Part shown: positions 10,452-20,939 of the stretch, piece by piece
How the letters are laid out: every line of letters starts with the position of its first letter
How positions within the stretch are numbered: position 1 is the stretch's first letter
Assembly: GCA_012064385.1 (NCBI GenBank)
Contig: QRDG01000406.1
Location: forward strand, 175,730 to 239,729
DNA: 64,000 bases
Direction of reading: 5' to 3'
Source: Puccinellia tenuiflora
Lineage: Eukaryota; Streptophyta; Magnoliopsida; Poales; Poaceae
Program-made: the position numbers and the translations under genes
The notes under the pieces: model-generated
Database searches by the model: none
Told to the model about the DNA's origin: nothing
Seen by the model: only the letters and a program-made list of their open reading frames with translations

Positions 10452-11512
10452 GAAGTGAAAAGTTCATTTTCAATCCTGAACTCGTAGATCTTCGGTGGAC
10501 TGAATCCTCATCTTGAAATCCCTGTCATTTACACCATGAACTATTGAATCCAGGTCTAAATCGAACCCTAGCCCTGTTTGGCGCACCGGAAAAAAGGGAA
10601 TCCTGACTGCAATTACTACCTACTTTTAGACAAGTGGGACCCACATGCCATAGTCATCTTCTTCCCCCAATTTCTTCATCTTGGCTCGGTGGTGCATAAC
10701 GGCTGGAGCTGACGATGGTGGTCGCGACATCCGAGCTAGCATCGAGGACGGGATTGGGTCGGGGGGTGCGGCGATCGGAGTGCAGCAGCAACCAGGGAGG
10801 TCGTGGGGCAGCAGCCGAGCATGGCGTCAAGGAAATAGTGGGTCGGGGAAGCAGAGCTCCTGTGCAAGGAAGAGTCCAGGTGGAGTAGGACGGGACGACC
10901 TTGGTAGTGCATGACGGCCGGAGTCGGCGCTGCTGGTCGCTGAATTGAGCTTGGCGTCGGGGATGCGGAGAGCTCCAGCGCGAATAGGCAGGCTCAGTGG
11001 TGCACGACGGGCAGAGCTGGCGATGGTGGTTGCGGCAGCCGAGCTGGCATCCGGGATGGGACAGGGTCAGGGATGTGGAGCTCCTGTGTGAGGCGAGTGG
11101 GATTGTAGGGAAGCGAGCAGGAGCCTGGCTTCCACGGGGAAGAAGTAGGGCAGCGTGGTCAGGCGGAGCGAGGCAGTAAGAGAAAGTGAGAGGGTAGCAA
11201 TTTAGAGGTTAGGGAAGATAAAGCGAGTGGGATTGAACTTCGGCTGTCGCCCCCACGCCGCTGCTCATTCGTGACCCGTCCAGCTTGGTCGTCGTGTCCA
11301 TGGTCCAATATTTAGAGATTGGGGAAAAAGATGAATATGACATGTGGGCCAATGTAGTCAGTGAGGATAGTAATTTAAATTTTATTTTTTGTTTTAAAAA
11401 ACAGGTTAAAGTAAAAGGATTCAGTAATTCTGGGTGCGAACGATATGGATTTCGAGGTGAGGGTTCATTCCGTCGAACATTTACGAGTTCAAGGTTCAAA
11501 ATGGACTTTTTT
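10452..11512. mobile_element. About 1.06-kb element with roughly 90-bp terminal inverted repeats
   Basis: The left end (about 10455-10560) and the reverse complement of the right end (about 11405-11510) align with clear but imperfect identity, sharing cores such as TTCATTTT, CTGAACTCGTA and GAAATCC. The interior is GC-rich and contains two diverged copies of a segment (around 10690-10770 and 11000-11080) with CGATGGTGGT. Long TIRs with a GC-rich interior suggest a non-autonomous Mutator-like or Pack-MULE-like element. No transposase is present and no clear target-site duplication was found. Confidence 0.55.
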
Positions 11513-11763
11513 TGGACATGTAGTCTCTCTATTTCAGAATGTAAACGTTTTTAGCAAACTAAAATAATTTTCCTTTATTGAAAATACTTATATTATGGAA
11601 CGGAGTACTTACTCCGTAGCTAGTAACACTCCGTTTCAGGTGGCACTCCTGACTGGAGAAGATTCTCCAATATCAGTAGCACTACTAGTCGCATTTGGCG
11701 TGCAGAGATAACCTTCATTGTCTACTTGTCGTCCAGTTGTTGACTTGACCAACGATGACAAGT

Positions 11764-13329
11764 TCACTCTCGGTCACGTATGTCGAGCCGCACGTGTAGC
11801 CCGCCTTTAATCTTCATCGTCCCTGTCATCTCGTACGCCGGCGGCGACTCCATGCTGGCTGCCGGTGCCTGCACGTTCAATCTGAACTTTCGGAGAACGG
11901 CTGCCGCGACCGTCTTCATCTGCACGTAGGCCATCTCCTTCCCGAGGCACGCCCGTGGGCCGGCGTGGAACACCGGATACCGTGCCGCGTCCACCGCCAC
12001 GAACTCGCCGCCGTCGTCGAGCCAGCGCTCAGGCACGAACTCTAGGTAGTTCTCGCCCCACAGCTTCTCCATCCGCCCCATCGCGTACGCCGAGTAGTTG
12101 GCGAACCAGCCGGCGCGCACCGCGGTGCCGTCCGGGAGGACGTCGTCGGCGACGGCCACACGCCCGTTGAATGGCACCGGCGGGTACAGGCGCATCGCCT
12201 CGGTGAGCGCGGCGTGGAGGTAGCGCATGCCCTTCACGTCGCCTTCGGGCGACCGGGACACCTCGTCGTGGACGCGGCGCTCGCACCGCGGGTTCGCGGC
12301 GAGGAGCCAGAAGAACCACGTCAGGGCCGAGGTCGTCGTGTCCTTCCCGGCGAGAACGAAGTTAACGACCACGTCCCGCAGGAACCGGCGCTTGGCCTCC
12401 GGTGTGGGGAACATGGCGGCTAGCTCGCCGCCACTGTCCTCCTCGTCCATAGCCGCCATGAACCGCGACAGCAGGTCCGGGTCGCCCTCCCCTTGCTGGT
12501 TGTTTCTTCGACTCGCCTCCTTGGCTTCGATGACGGACATGGCGTGGTCGTCGATGACGCCTATGGCTTCTCGGAGCCGGCGCGACTTGCCAATGTTGAG
12601 GAGCTTCGTGAGCCTCCGCACGGGCGTGGACGGCGTCAGCGTTCGCATGAAGGAGATCTCGACGGCCGCGTCGAACGCCGTGAAGAGTGCGTGGTGCCGG
12701 GGTTCGCCCCACTCGAGAAGCGTGGAGCTCTCGACGCCGAAGGCGACGTGGCAGATGTTGTCGAACGCGAACCGGCGCAGCGCCTCCTGCAGGTCGAAGG
12801 CCTCGCCGGCGACCGCGGCGGCGTCGAGGAACGGCAGGAGGCGTCCGCCGAGGTGGACGACGAGGACGTCGTCGGTGAAGCGGCGTAGGGAGCGGGAGGA
12901 GAAGGCGTAGGACGCCAGCTTGCGCTGGAGGGTCCAGAGGCGGCCCTCGGCGCCGAAGAGGCCGTCGCCGATGAGATCGCGCTGCGCGGCGTGGAACTGC
13001 GCGCCCCTGTTGTAGTTTGCGAAGCTGGCGCGCAGCAGGTGGTCGACGCCGGCCGGGTCTGCGGTTGTCACGGCGTGGCTGGAGCCGAAAGGCCCCCACG
13101 CCTCGACGGTGTTGGACGGCGCCGCGCGCAGCATGTCGGTGTACCAGTCGAAGAATCTCCCGCGGTTGCGGATGAACTCCAAGGTGTTGCCCAGGAAGGG
13201 GTTGGCGTGTGGACAGGAGGCCGTTCCTGCCTTCTTGGACGATGGAGAAGCTCGGAGGCGCCGGACATAGAGGATGATCACGGGCGCGAAGAGGAAGAGG
13301 AGCACGGATGCGAGGTGCGTGATCTCCAT
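11764..13329 (-). CDS. Cytochrome P450, CYP94-like
   Basis: A single-exon, GC-rich frame of 521 residues, the usual length for CYP94. Family members are membrane-anchored ER monooxygenases that hydroxylate the omega end of fatty acids or of jasmonoyl-isoleucine. Seen in the sequence: an N-terminal hydrophobic anchor (about residues 5-22), the I-helix motif AGKDTTT (about 326-332), the K-helix ExxR as EAMR (about 376), PERW, and the haem loop FHAGPRACLG with its cysteine near residue 461. The start at 13329 was chosen because the membrane anchor follows directly; a frame open upstream to 13446 adds 39 residues without anchor character. No break is visible. The subfamily (94B, C, D or E) and so the substrate cannot be fixed from sequence alone. 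It is the only clearly host-type gene in the window; no convincing TATA box was seen. Confidence 0.9.
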   Translation of the reverse strand: MEITHLASVLLFLFAPVIILYVRRLRASPSSKKAGTASCPHANPFLGNTLEFIRNRGRFFDWYTDMLRAAPSNTVEAWGPFGSSHAVTTADPAGVDHLLRASFANYNRGAQFHAAQRDLIGDGLFGAEGRLWTLQRKLASYAFSSRSLRRFTDDVLVVHLGGRLLPFLDAAAVAGEAFDLQEALRRFAFDNICHVAFGVESSTLLEWGEPRHHALFTAFDAAVEISFMRTLTPSTPVRRLTKLLNIGKSRRLREAIGVIDDHAMSVIEAKEASRRNNQQGEGDPDLLSRFMAAMDEEDSGGELAAMFPTPEAKRRFLRDVVVNFVLAGKDTTTSALTWFFWLLAANPRCERRVHDEVSRSPEGDVKGMRYLHAALTEAMRLYPPVPFNGRVAVADDVLPDGTAVRAGWFANYSAYAMGRMEKLWGENYLEFVPERWLDDGGEFVAVDAARYPVFHAGPRACLGKEMAYVQMKTVAAAVLRKFRLNVQAPAASMESPPAYEMTGTMKIKGGLHVRLDIRDRE

Positions 13330-13749
13330 GGTTTGCTTGCTCCGTGGTCCGTGCACCTGAAACTTGGGGTTTGAGAATCCTCCCGATACCACCAGTTGTA
13401 CAAAGCAAGTGCTACACGAAGGGTGAAACGTCCACGATTCATCCATCCCTCCCCTTTTCCATGATTTTTCTCACCGTGGCGTGGTCCTACCACACTCGTA
13501 CGCTTCCTTTCCATGACAAGCTACGAGCTGAAATTTCATAGCCTGTGTCTAATTCTATTCTTGCGCGCGTGTGGACGATTCTTTTTTCACGAAAAGTAAA
13601 GATTTTGATGCACCGATAGAAAGAAAAAGGGAGAATGCACGGTCAGCTCGCGCGTGCGGCAGTGCGTCACGATTCGTGAAAGGGCATCGCGAGCTTCTTT
13701 TTCTTATCCGTTCCCCCTTATCTCTCACGGACTCCTCCTGGCTGGGTGT
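13330..13749. other. Upstream region of the P450 gene
   Basis: About 420 bases between the P450 start and a foldback MITE. It presumably contains the promoter, but no convincing TATA or CAAT element was recognised. Confidence 0.4.
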
Positions 13750-14130
13750 AGATTCTCTGACTTGGTAACACCAAGTCAGACCCTGACTTAGTTGCCAAAA
13801 TTTACATTTTTACGTTTCAAAAATCAGGTAAAAAATTCTAGGTGTAGATAGTAATAAGATCTACATGTGAAAAATTTCAACTCTAAATTCATCGTATTGT
13901 GGGCTGGGCAAAAATGACAAATTGGTGTATCTGATTTCAATTTTTTGAACTATGTACTGTTCACCACGCAGATACACCAATTTGTCATTTTTGCCCAGCC
14001 CACAATACGACGAATTTAGAGTTGAAATTTTTCACACATGTAGATCTTATCACTATCTACACCTAGGATTTTTTTCTCTGATTTTTTGAAACGTAAAAAT
14101 GCAAATTTTAAGGGCTAAGTCAGAGAATCT
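13750..14130. mobile_element. 381-bp foldback MITE
   Basis: Starts AGATTCTCTGACTT and ends with its inverse AAGTCAGAGAATCT. The arms are near-perfect inverted repeats of about 160-180 bp (for example ACACCAATTTGTCATTTTTG) around a short centre near 13945-13970. The left arm carries an extra 30 bases or so (AACACCAAGTCAGACCCTGA) that repeat its own tip. No coding capacity. Confidence 0.8.
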
Positions 14131-14154
14131 GGTTCGCTCCTGGCCACTCATTTT

Positions 14155-14839
14155 TCTCTCTCTCTCTCTCTAAAATCCTCATGGGAGAGCAGCGACCGTC
14201 GCCGACGAGCACGAGCGCTCGAGCAGGAGGTGCGACTCAGGGAGGGCTCCGCCAGACAAACGTCGGCGAGCGCAAGGAGGAAGCGCGACGAAGGCAGGGT
14301 TCCGTCGGTCCGTCGCCGATGAGTGTGAAGAGGAGGATTCCGTCCCTAGCGCAGGGAGGAGGTGCAGCGAAGGGAGGGCTCCGTCGTCGACGAGCGCGGG
14401 GACGCCGCTGCCGCTGCCAAGCACGCAGCGGCGATGCTGCAGCCGACGAGCACGCAGCGGGGAGATCACCGCGGCCGAGGTCGAGGAGGAGGCGCGGCGA
14501 AGGGGAGGGCTCCTCCAGTCCGTCGCCGACGAGCGCAGGGATGCCGCTGCCGCTGCCGAGCACGCAGCGGGGAGGCCGCAGCCGACAAGCACGCGGCGGG
14601 GAGATCACTGTCGCCGTCGAGCTCGATGAGGAGGCGTGGCCAAGGGAGAGCTCCGTCTGCCAGTCCGTCGCCGTTGAGCGCTGGGACGCCGCTGCCGAGC
14701 ACGCAGCGGGGATGCTCGGTCGGGTCGCGGACGCCGTCGATCCGTGATGGCGCTGCCGGAGCGACGTGTCGGCCGCCGACTCTGCTGTTGGAGGGGTCGT
14801 TGCCATGGGTGTGGCCGCACCTCAAGAGGCCGTGTCGCC
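14155..14839. repeat. GC-rich degenerate repeats with a CT microsatellite
   Basis: A CT-repeat (14155-14171) leads into a GC-rich region with repeated phrases such as CCGTCGCCGACGAGCGC and GAGCACGCAGCGGGG. Reading frames are open on both strands purely because of base composition, with no domain. The same type of sequence resumes at 27297, so the Gypsy element inserted into it. Confidence 0.6.
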
Positions 14840-17800
14840 TGTAGCGCCCCGACCCAGAACTATACAGTGAAACGTTGTGTAACTGGTCATGCTACACAAT
14901 CGAGGGTTACTGGGTTTACCAATCCCAGGCCAAAACTCATTGGCAGGTGTGCTCGGAATGGATCATCAGCACACAACACCTTGATCATGCCATAAGCTCA
15001 GACATCGCTTTCACGTATAGTAGAGAGACCGAGACTTGTGGAACAAACTGACACATTGCAGACTCTACGACACAAAGCTCATATAGCAACTCATATATGA
15101 GAAATATACAAATATTATACATCAAAAGGTCACAGACCATCATTTTATCAAACGAAGGCGAAGTAGCGTTGTCTAATACAACAAGATCCAAATATAGGGG
15201 CTAAGAGGCCTACACATAAATAAAACCCAGCCAGCTTGCTCCACGGTCCCAAGCTGCCACCTGGGAACCCCAGACCACTAGTTGATGTCCACGAAGAACC
15301 CACCTAGCTGCTCGGTGTCGTCCTCCTCTGAAATACAAATATAAAGGCAGCAAAGAGAGACTGAGTACGATGTACTCGCAAGTTTAGTAGGGCGATATAG
15401 GCCCAATGACTGACGGAGGCTCTAAGCTGTATATGTAGCTATTTTGCATAAAGCTAGTTTTCCATTTAAAAGATATAAAGGACACCAGGCATCGTCTACT
15501 CAGAATATTTTTCATAAAGGGGATAAGAGGATAACATTTCATCTTCGGTTCTCGTCGAACCTACTCGTAGCCATACACACCTCTCATCTCCACCAAAGGC
15601 ACTCCCTCGAATCACCCTCGAGGAAATGAACCTTTCACACACACGTTGAGTTGCAACCTTTAGCTGCCAAATTAATTAATTAAAGTTAAGATTCTCTATG
15701 GTCTCGTATATCCGTTCCCAAGTCGTCCATAACCGCGGACACGGCTTTTCGAAAAGATTAAACCCTGTACGGGTGTACTATTTTACCCATTGGTACCGTC
15801 CGGCTCACCTAGTTGGCCCTCTTCCGGGGAAGGCCGGCGAGCGGGCGCGGTTAGACCTTTACAATGCATGAGGCTTACTCAAGGGCCATCAGTGTGCGGA
15901 AGGACAGGTTCAGCGCCTCCAACGCCCTGCCCCGCGGCCACATCCTAAACACCACCATCCTCGTTCCTTTTTCCACCCACACACTCCCGCGCAAATGGAA
16001 ATAGCAAACTAGAGGACCCTTGACAAGCCCCTCACAAATTATTTGGTCAGTAAGGCGCCCATACACCCACCAGTGGCAGCACGCTCGATCTTGAGTCTAG
16101 CGACAAGAACTCGCACCTAGGGGCAAGAGTGAGGCAAAACACCATCCCCGATGGCAACTCACCCAATCCTTCTTAGCAATTTAATTAACACCCCACATAT
16201 TCACCATGTCCGAAATATTCCATCATCATCAACAATCATGGAATTAAACAACGGACATTGCAAGCATTTGACTAAGCCTGGCTAAGCATATAAATACAAC
16301 AATTATATTCTTGTCTCCGGCCAACAAATCAACACTAAGGTTCATAGGTAGGGATACATGTGATTGGCTCGGGGAAAAACATGCATTCATAGGACACTCC
16401 ATGTCTTGAGCAAAAATGGCATTTGAATCGCATGCAATATTATGGTGGATAAAAATAAGTTTATAAGCATTGGGATGCTAGATGCCAAGAAGGTTAGGTT
16501 ATCTCTTGCCTTGCTGCCGGGGCGTGTAGTACTGCTCGTCGTAATAGGTCGGGGTGACCTAAACTCCGGAATCTATCGGTACCCAAAAGTAATACAAAAG
16601 AACAATAAATCACACGAACACAAGGTGCAATGCTCAAGCACATGATGACATTTCAAATTGATGCAAGGATAACATCATATAAGTTTAATAGCAAATTTAA
16701 ATGGAGAGCCAAATAATTAGTGCACTTATTTGGAAGCAACCCCATATTTATCTTAGTGACCACATTCTTCATAAATTATCAAATTATTATAGGAGTGGCT
16801 CAATATGCATGAACATGACATGAAATGGGTAGGGTTTGTTATTCCGATCATTTTGGTACTTTATTTGTAATTTTCGGAGCACCGATGAATAAATAACAAA
16901 TTAAATAATTAAGTGGATTTAAATCTTTTAGACAAATTATGAATAACATCAAATAAATATTTGTGATCATCATGTGATATTAGCATGGTTTGATTGCATT
17001 TGAAGTGTTGATCACATTGATATCTTATTTATAATTTTTGGGTTAATATTTGATAAGTTATGAATTTTCCTAATTAGGTATTGTTTATACCACTTTAGGA
17101 ATTCTTAAATGAACAACAAGAAACTAATTTCAAAAGAAGGTTACAATGATTCCATCTTGTAGAGTTTGTTTTCCTGAGCAACTTGATATTTGATTTGTCA
17201 AATTTGGAGCATTTTTCAAATAGTTATGAATTGTTTTACATTTATTTCAGTTCCAAAAAGAAAAAGCAAAAGCCAGTGAGGCCGGCCTCTAAACCGGCCA
17301 GGCCGGGCTCAAGGCCGGGGGGGGGGGGGGGGGGCAGCCCGAAGAGGCCGGCCTTGTGGCCGGCCCAGGCTGGGTGCGAGGCCGGGCCGGTGCCCGAGGG
17401 GTCCGGCCTTCTGGCCGGCCCAGTCCGAGCCCAGGCCGGGGCGAGGCCAGGCAGCAACCCGAGCCAGCCGGCCTTGTTGCCGGTCAGGCTGGGGCCTAGG
17501 CCGGAGTGACTGGGCGCAGCGGCACGGCGGTGGCTGACGGTGAATCGGCGGCGCAAGAGGGGGAGGGGAGAGGGGAAACACGTGAAGAATAGGCCAACCG
17601 GGAGAGAGGCTCACCCGGAGCTCGCGCGCGTGGACGGCGACATCGCGGAGGGGCGGGGATCTCCGGATCGAGGCCGACGAACGGCGCGGCCGAGGCGGGA
17701 TGTCGATGACGAATTTGTCGACCTCGGGCCACCCCGGCTCGTTTCCGCCGTAGAGGAGGAAGCAGAGAATGCGGCGGAGCTCGCCACACCCTTCGATTTG

Positions 17801-18693
17801 TGCGGGGAGGAGCCAAACGACGGCGGCGAGCTCGACTCGGTGGCGGCGATGGAGGAGCTCGGGAGAGGAGAGAGGATGAGGCGAGGGAGCAGCAAGTGGG
17901 GGAAGGGAGCAGGTGCAAGTGGGGGTTCTCGACCACCAGCAGGGCACGGCCAGGAGAGGGTGGGCGGCGGCATGGGCGCGGCCAGCTCGGCGGCATGGCG
18001 CCAGTGCTTCCGACACTGTGGAGGAGATGGCCTTTTTCAAAAACCCCTGGCAACTTTCAAATTAATTGCAAACAGGTCCCCTAGCAGGTTTAGCGATTTA
18101 ATTTGGGGCACCAGGACATTTTTATAAAATGCGCAAAAATTCCTATAAGCTATATTTAACCTTTAGAACCTCCACAAAATTTGGTGGTCCAAAATAAAAT
18201 GTTTTGGGCAACATTTGTTCATAGGGTTTAAATTTGGTCATTTTTGATAAACTGCAAAAAACATTTAGTTGGAGCAATTAACCATTTCCAAAAATAGTGA
18301 ATTTAATCATGGAGGCTCCCAACATATTAATGAAGCTCCCCATGATTTTAGTTTGAATTTTTTGAATGTTTAACTTGGTTCCAAAAATAGGAATTGAATT
18401 AAGCCAATTTGAATTCTCATATTTATTTCTTAAATGACAAAATTTGGAAATTGAGAATTGTTTCCAAAAGTAAATTTGGAACTTCCTAACCCATTTGGAA
18501 GTTCATTTAGTTGGTTGACATGTTGAGCACTTGGATTTGGCTTGGATTGCTTGGGAAGTTTGCCTTCCCATTTCCATTGCTTGCAATGGTTGTTTGTTAA
18601 AAGTAGCAATTTAGATATGCATGCCATGATGCAAACAAGAATGCAAAAGTGGAAAATTCTTCGTATTTTCAATACCAAGTTGGGGCTGTTACA
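14840..18693 (-). repeat. 3' LTR of the Gypsy element
   Basis: 3,854 bp, TGTAG...TTACA, nearly identical to the LTR at 23544-27291. It contains a GC-rich block of GGCCGG repeats (17275-18000) with an 18-base G-run at 17317-17334, where the other LTR has 6 G. It retains 94 bases (14989-15082) absent from the other LTR. Confidence 0.95.
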
Positions 18694-18712
18694 ATTCTTA
18701 CCCCCTTACAAG
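18694..18712 (-). promoter_or_regulatory. Polypurine tract of the Gypsy element
   Basis: On the minus strand AAGGGGGTAAGAAT directly precedes the 3' LTR, as expected for plus-strand priming. Confidence 0.7.
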
Positions 18713-18729
18713 AATCTCGTCCCGAGATT

Positions 18730-20939
18730 CTAGGCTTGAGTGAAGAAGGCGGGGTATTCCTGACGAAGACTAGTTTCTCGCTCCCATGTGGCTTTTTCCT
18801 CGGAATGGTTAGACCATTGGATTTTAAGGAACTTGATGGTCTTGTTGCGGGTTTTCCTCTCCGCTTCATCCAAGATGCGGATAGGATGCTCGCGATAGGT
18901 CAAATCCTCTTGAATGTCCAATGCCTCATGATCAACCCCACGGATTGGATCCTTGAAGCAACGACGGAGTTGGGAGACATGGAACACATCATGCACATCC
19001 GGAAAGTTGGAGGGCAACTCAAGTTGATAGGATAGATCTCCTCGCTTGGCTAGGACGGTGAAAGGGCCAACATAGCGAGGTGCCAATTTGCCCTTGATCC
19101 CGAAGCGACGAACGCCTCAGAGAGGAGAAACTCGAAGATAGGCTTTGTCACCAATTTCATAGTGAACCTCTTGATGGTGCTTGTCATAATAGCTTTTCTG
19201 ACGAGATTGAGCAGCCTTGAGATTATCCCGAATGATACGGACTTTCTCCTCGGCTTCATTGATCACATCCGGACCGAAGAGTGACCTCTCTCCGGTTTCA
19301 GACCAATTGAGAGGAGTCCGGCATTTTCTCCCATAAAGGACCTCAAAGGGAGCCATTTGCAAACTGGTTTGATAGCTATTGTTGTAGGAGAACTCGGCGA
19401 GAGGGAGGTACTTTTCCCAACCCTTGCCGAAGGAGATGACACATGCCCGAAGCATGTCCTCAAGAACTTGGTTCACCCTTTCAGTTTGGCCATCAGTTTG
19501 AGGGTGGTAAGCAGTGCTGAGGTTCAGACGGGTTCCCAAAGCACTTTGGAAACTCTGCCAGAATTTGGATACAAATAGACTTCCTCGGTCCGATATGATG
19601 CTCAAAGGAATACCATGGAGAGGAAAAATCCGTGCAAGGTACAACTCGGCTAGTTGCTTAGCAGTTATATCCTCACGAACGGGGAGGAAGTGGGCGACCT
19701 TGGATAGGCGATCAATGACTACCCAAATGGCATTGTTACCCCTTTGTGATCTTGGAAAACCGGTAATGAAATCCATACCAATTTCATCCCATTTCCATTC
19801 AGGAATGGCTATGGGGCGAAGACTACCAGCTGGCCTTTGATGTTCAGCCTTCACTCGGTGGCAGACATCGCATTCAGCCACATACTCGGCGATCTCGCGC
19901 TTCATGCAAGACCACCAGAATTGCTGGCGAAGATCTTGGTACATTTTGGAGCTACCCGGATGAATAGAGTTTGGTGACTCATGAGCTTCGGAGAGGATCA
20001 ACTCTTTTGTGTTCCCACTCTTGGGCACCACTAGATGGTCACCAAAATAGACAACACCATTGTCATCAACCGAGAAACAATTTGCCTTCCCATTAGCTAT
20101 TTTCTCTTTGATCTCTAGGATTTCAGCATCATTTTGCTGGGCGGCCTTGATTTCATCCTCAAGAGTGGATTTGATCTCGAGGTTAGCTAGATAACCGGAG
20201 GGAACAATCTCCAGATTCAACCTAGCAAATTCCTCGTGGAGAGCCGGTTGTGCCTTTTCCACCGTCACGGTGTTGCAATAGGCCTTGCGACTCAAAGCAT
20301 CGGCCACGACATTTGCCTTGCCGGGTTGATAGTTGAGAGTCACATCATAGTCTTTGATCAATTCCAGCCATCTTCTCCGCCTCAAGTTCAGATCCTGCTG
20401 GATGAAGAGGTACTTCAGACTTTGATGGTCGGAGTAGATCTCGCAACGGTTGCCCAACAGGTAGGGCCTCCATTGCTTCAGAGCATATACCACTGCGGCA
20501 AGCTCCAAATCATGAGTTGGATAGTTTTGCTCATGTGGTTTGAGCTGACGAGAAGCATAAGCGACAACATGGCCCTTTTGCATCAACACGCAGCCCAAGC
20601 CTTGCAGTGAGGCATCACAATAGACGACAAAGTCCTTGTCGGTGTCGGGAAGGACAAGCACCGGTGTGGTGGTGAGCTTGACCTTGAGGTTTTGGAAGCT
20701 CTCTTCAGCCTTGTCTGACCACACAAATTGCTTGTTTTTCTTGAGGAGGTCAGTCAGTGCCTTGGCTATCTTGGAAAAGCCCTTGATGAATCGGCGTAAT
20801 AACCCGCCAATCCAAGGAAGCTTCGGATATCTTTGGCGGACTTGGGAGTTGGCCAATCCAGGATTGCCTGAATTTTGTCTGGTATCACTGCTACTCCAGC
20901 AGCTGACACCACATGACCGAGGAAAATGAGCTCCTTTAG
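18730..20939 (-). pseudogene. Gypsy pol, second half: RNase H, integrase, chromodomain
   Basis: Continuation of the polyprotein in the direction of transcription. RNase H shows DASLQGLGCVLMQ, YSDHQSLKY and ALSRK. Integrase has the HHCC finger (ending CDVCHR) and the catalytic stretches IGMDFITGF, SDRGSLF and TDGQTERVNQ. A GPF/Y module (RYVGPFTVL) and a chromodomain with HPIRILDE and IKFLKIQW follow. Chromodomains target integration to marked chromatin. Breaks: a one-base loss near 20805, where the frame shifts before RNase H, and an in-frame TGA at 19117-19119 from a CGA arginine codon between integrase and the GPF/Y module. Confidence 0.9.

Noticed and set aside
12029..13408. Long frames overlapping the P450 gene, including a 348-codon one
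   Set aside because: Shadow frames of a strongly GC3-biased gene; Arg-rich, no domain.
14181..14844. Several overlapping frames of 120-190 codons on both strands
   Set aside because: GC-rich repeats keep many frames open at once; compositions are Arg/Ala/Pro only, with no motif.
17309..18127. Frames up to 243 codons inside the Gypsy LTR, and their copies at 25856-26631
   Set aside because: They lie in the GC-rich part of the LTR, are open on both strands and are broken differently in the two LTRs.
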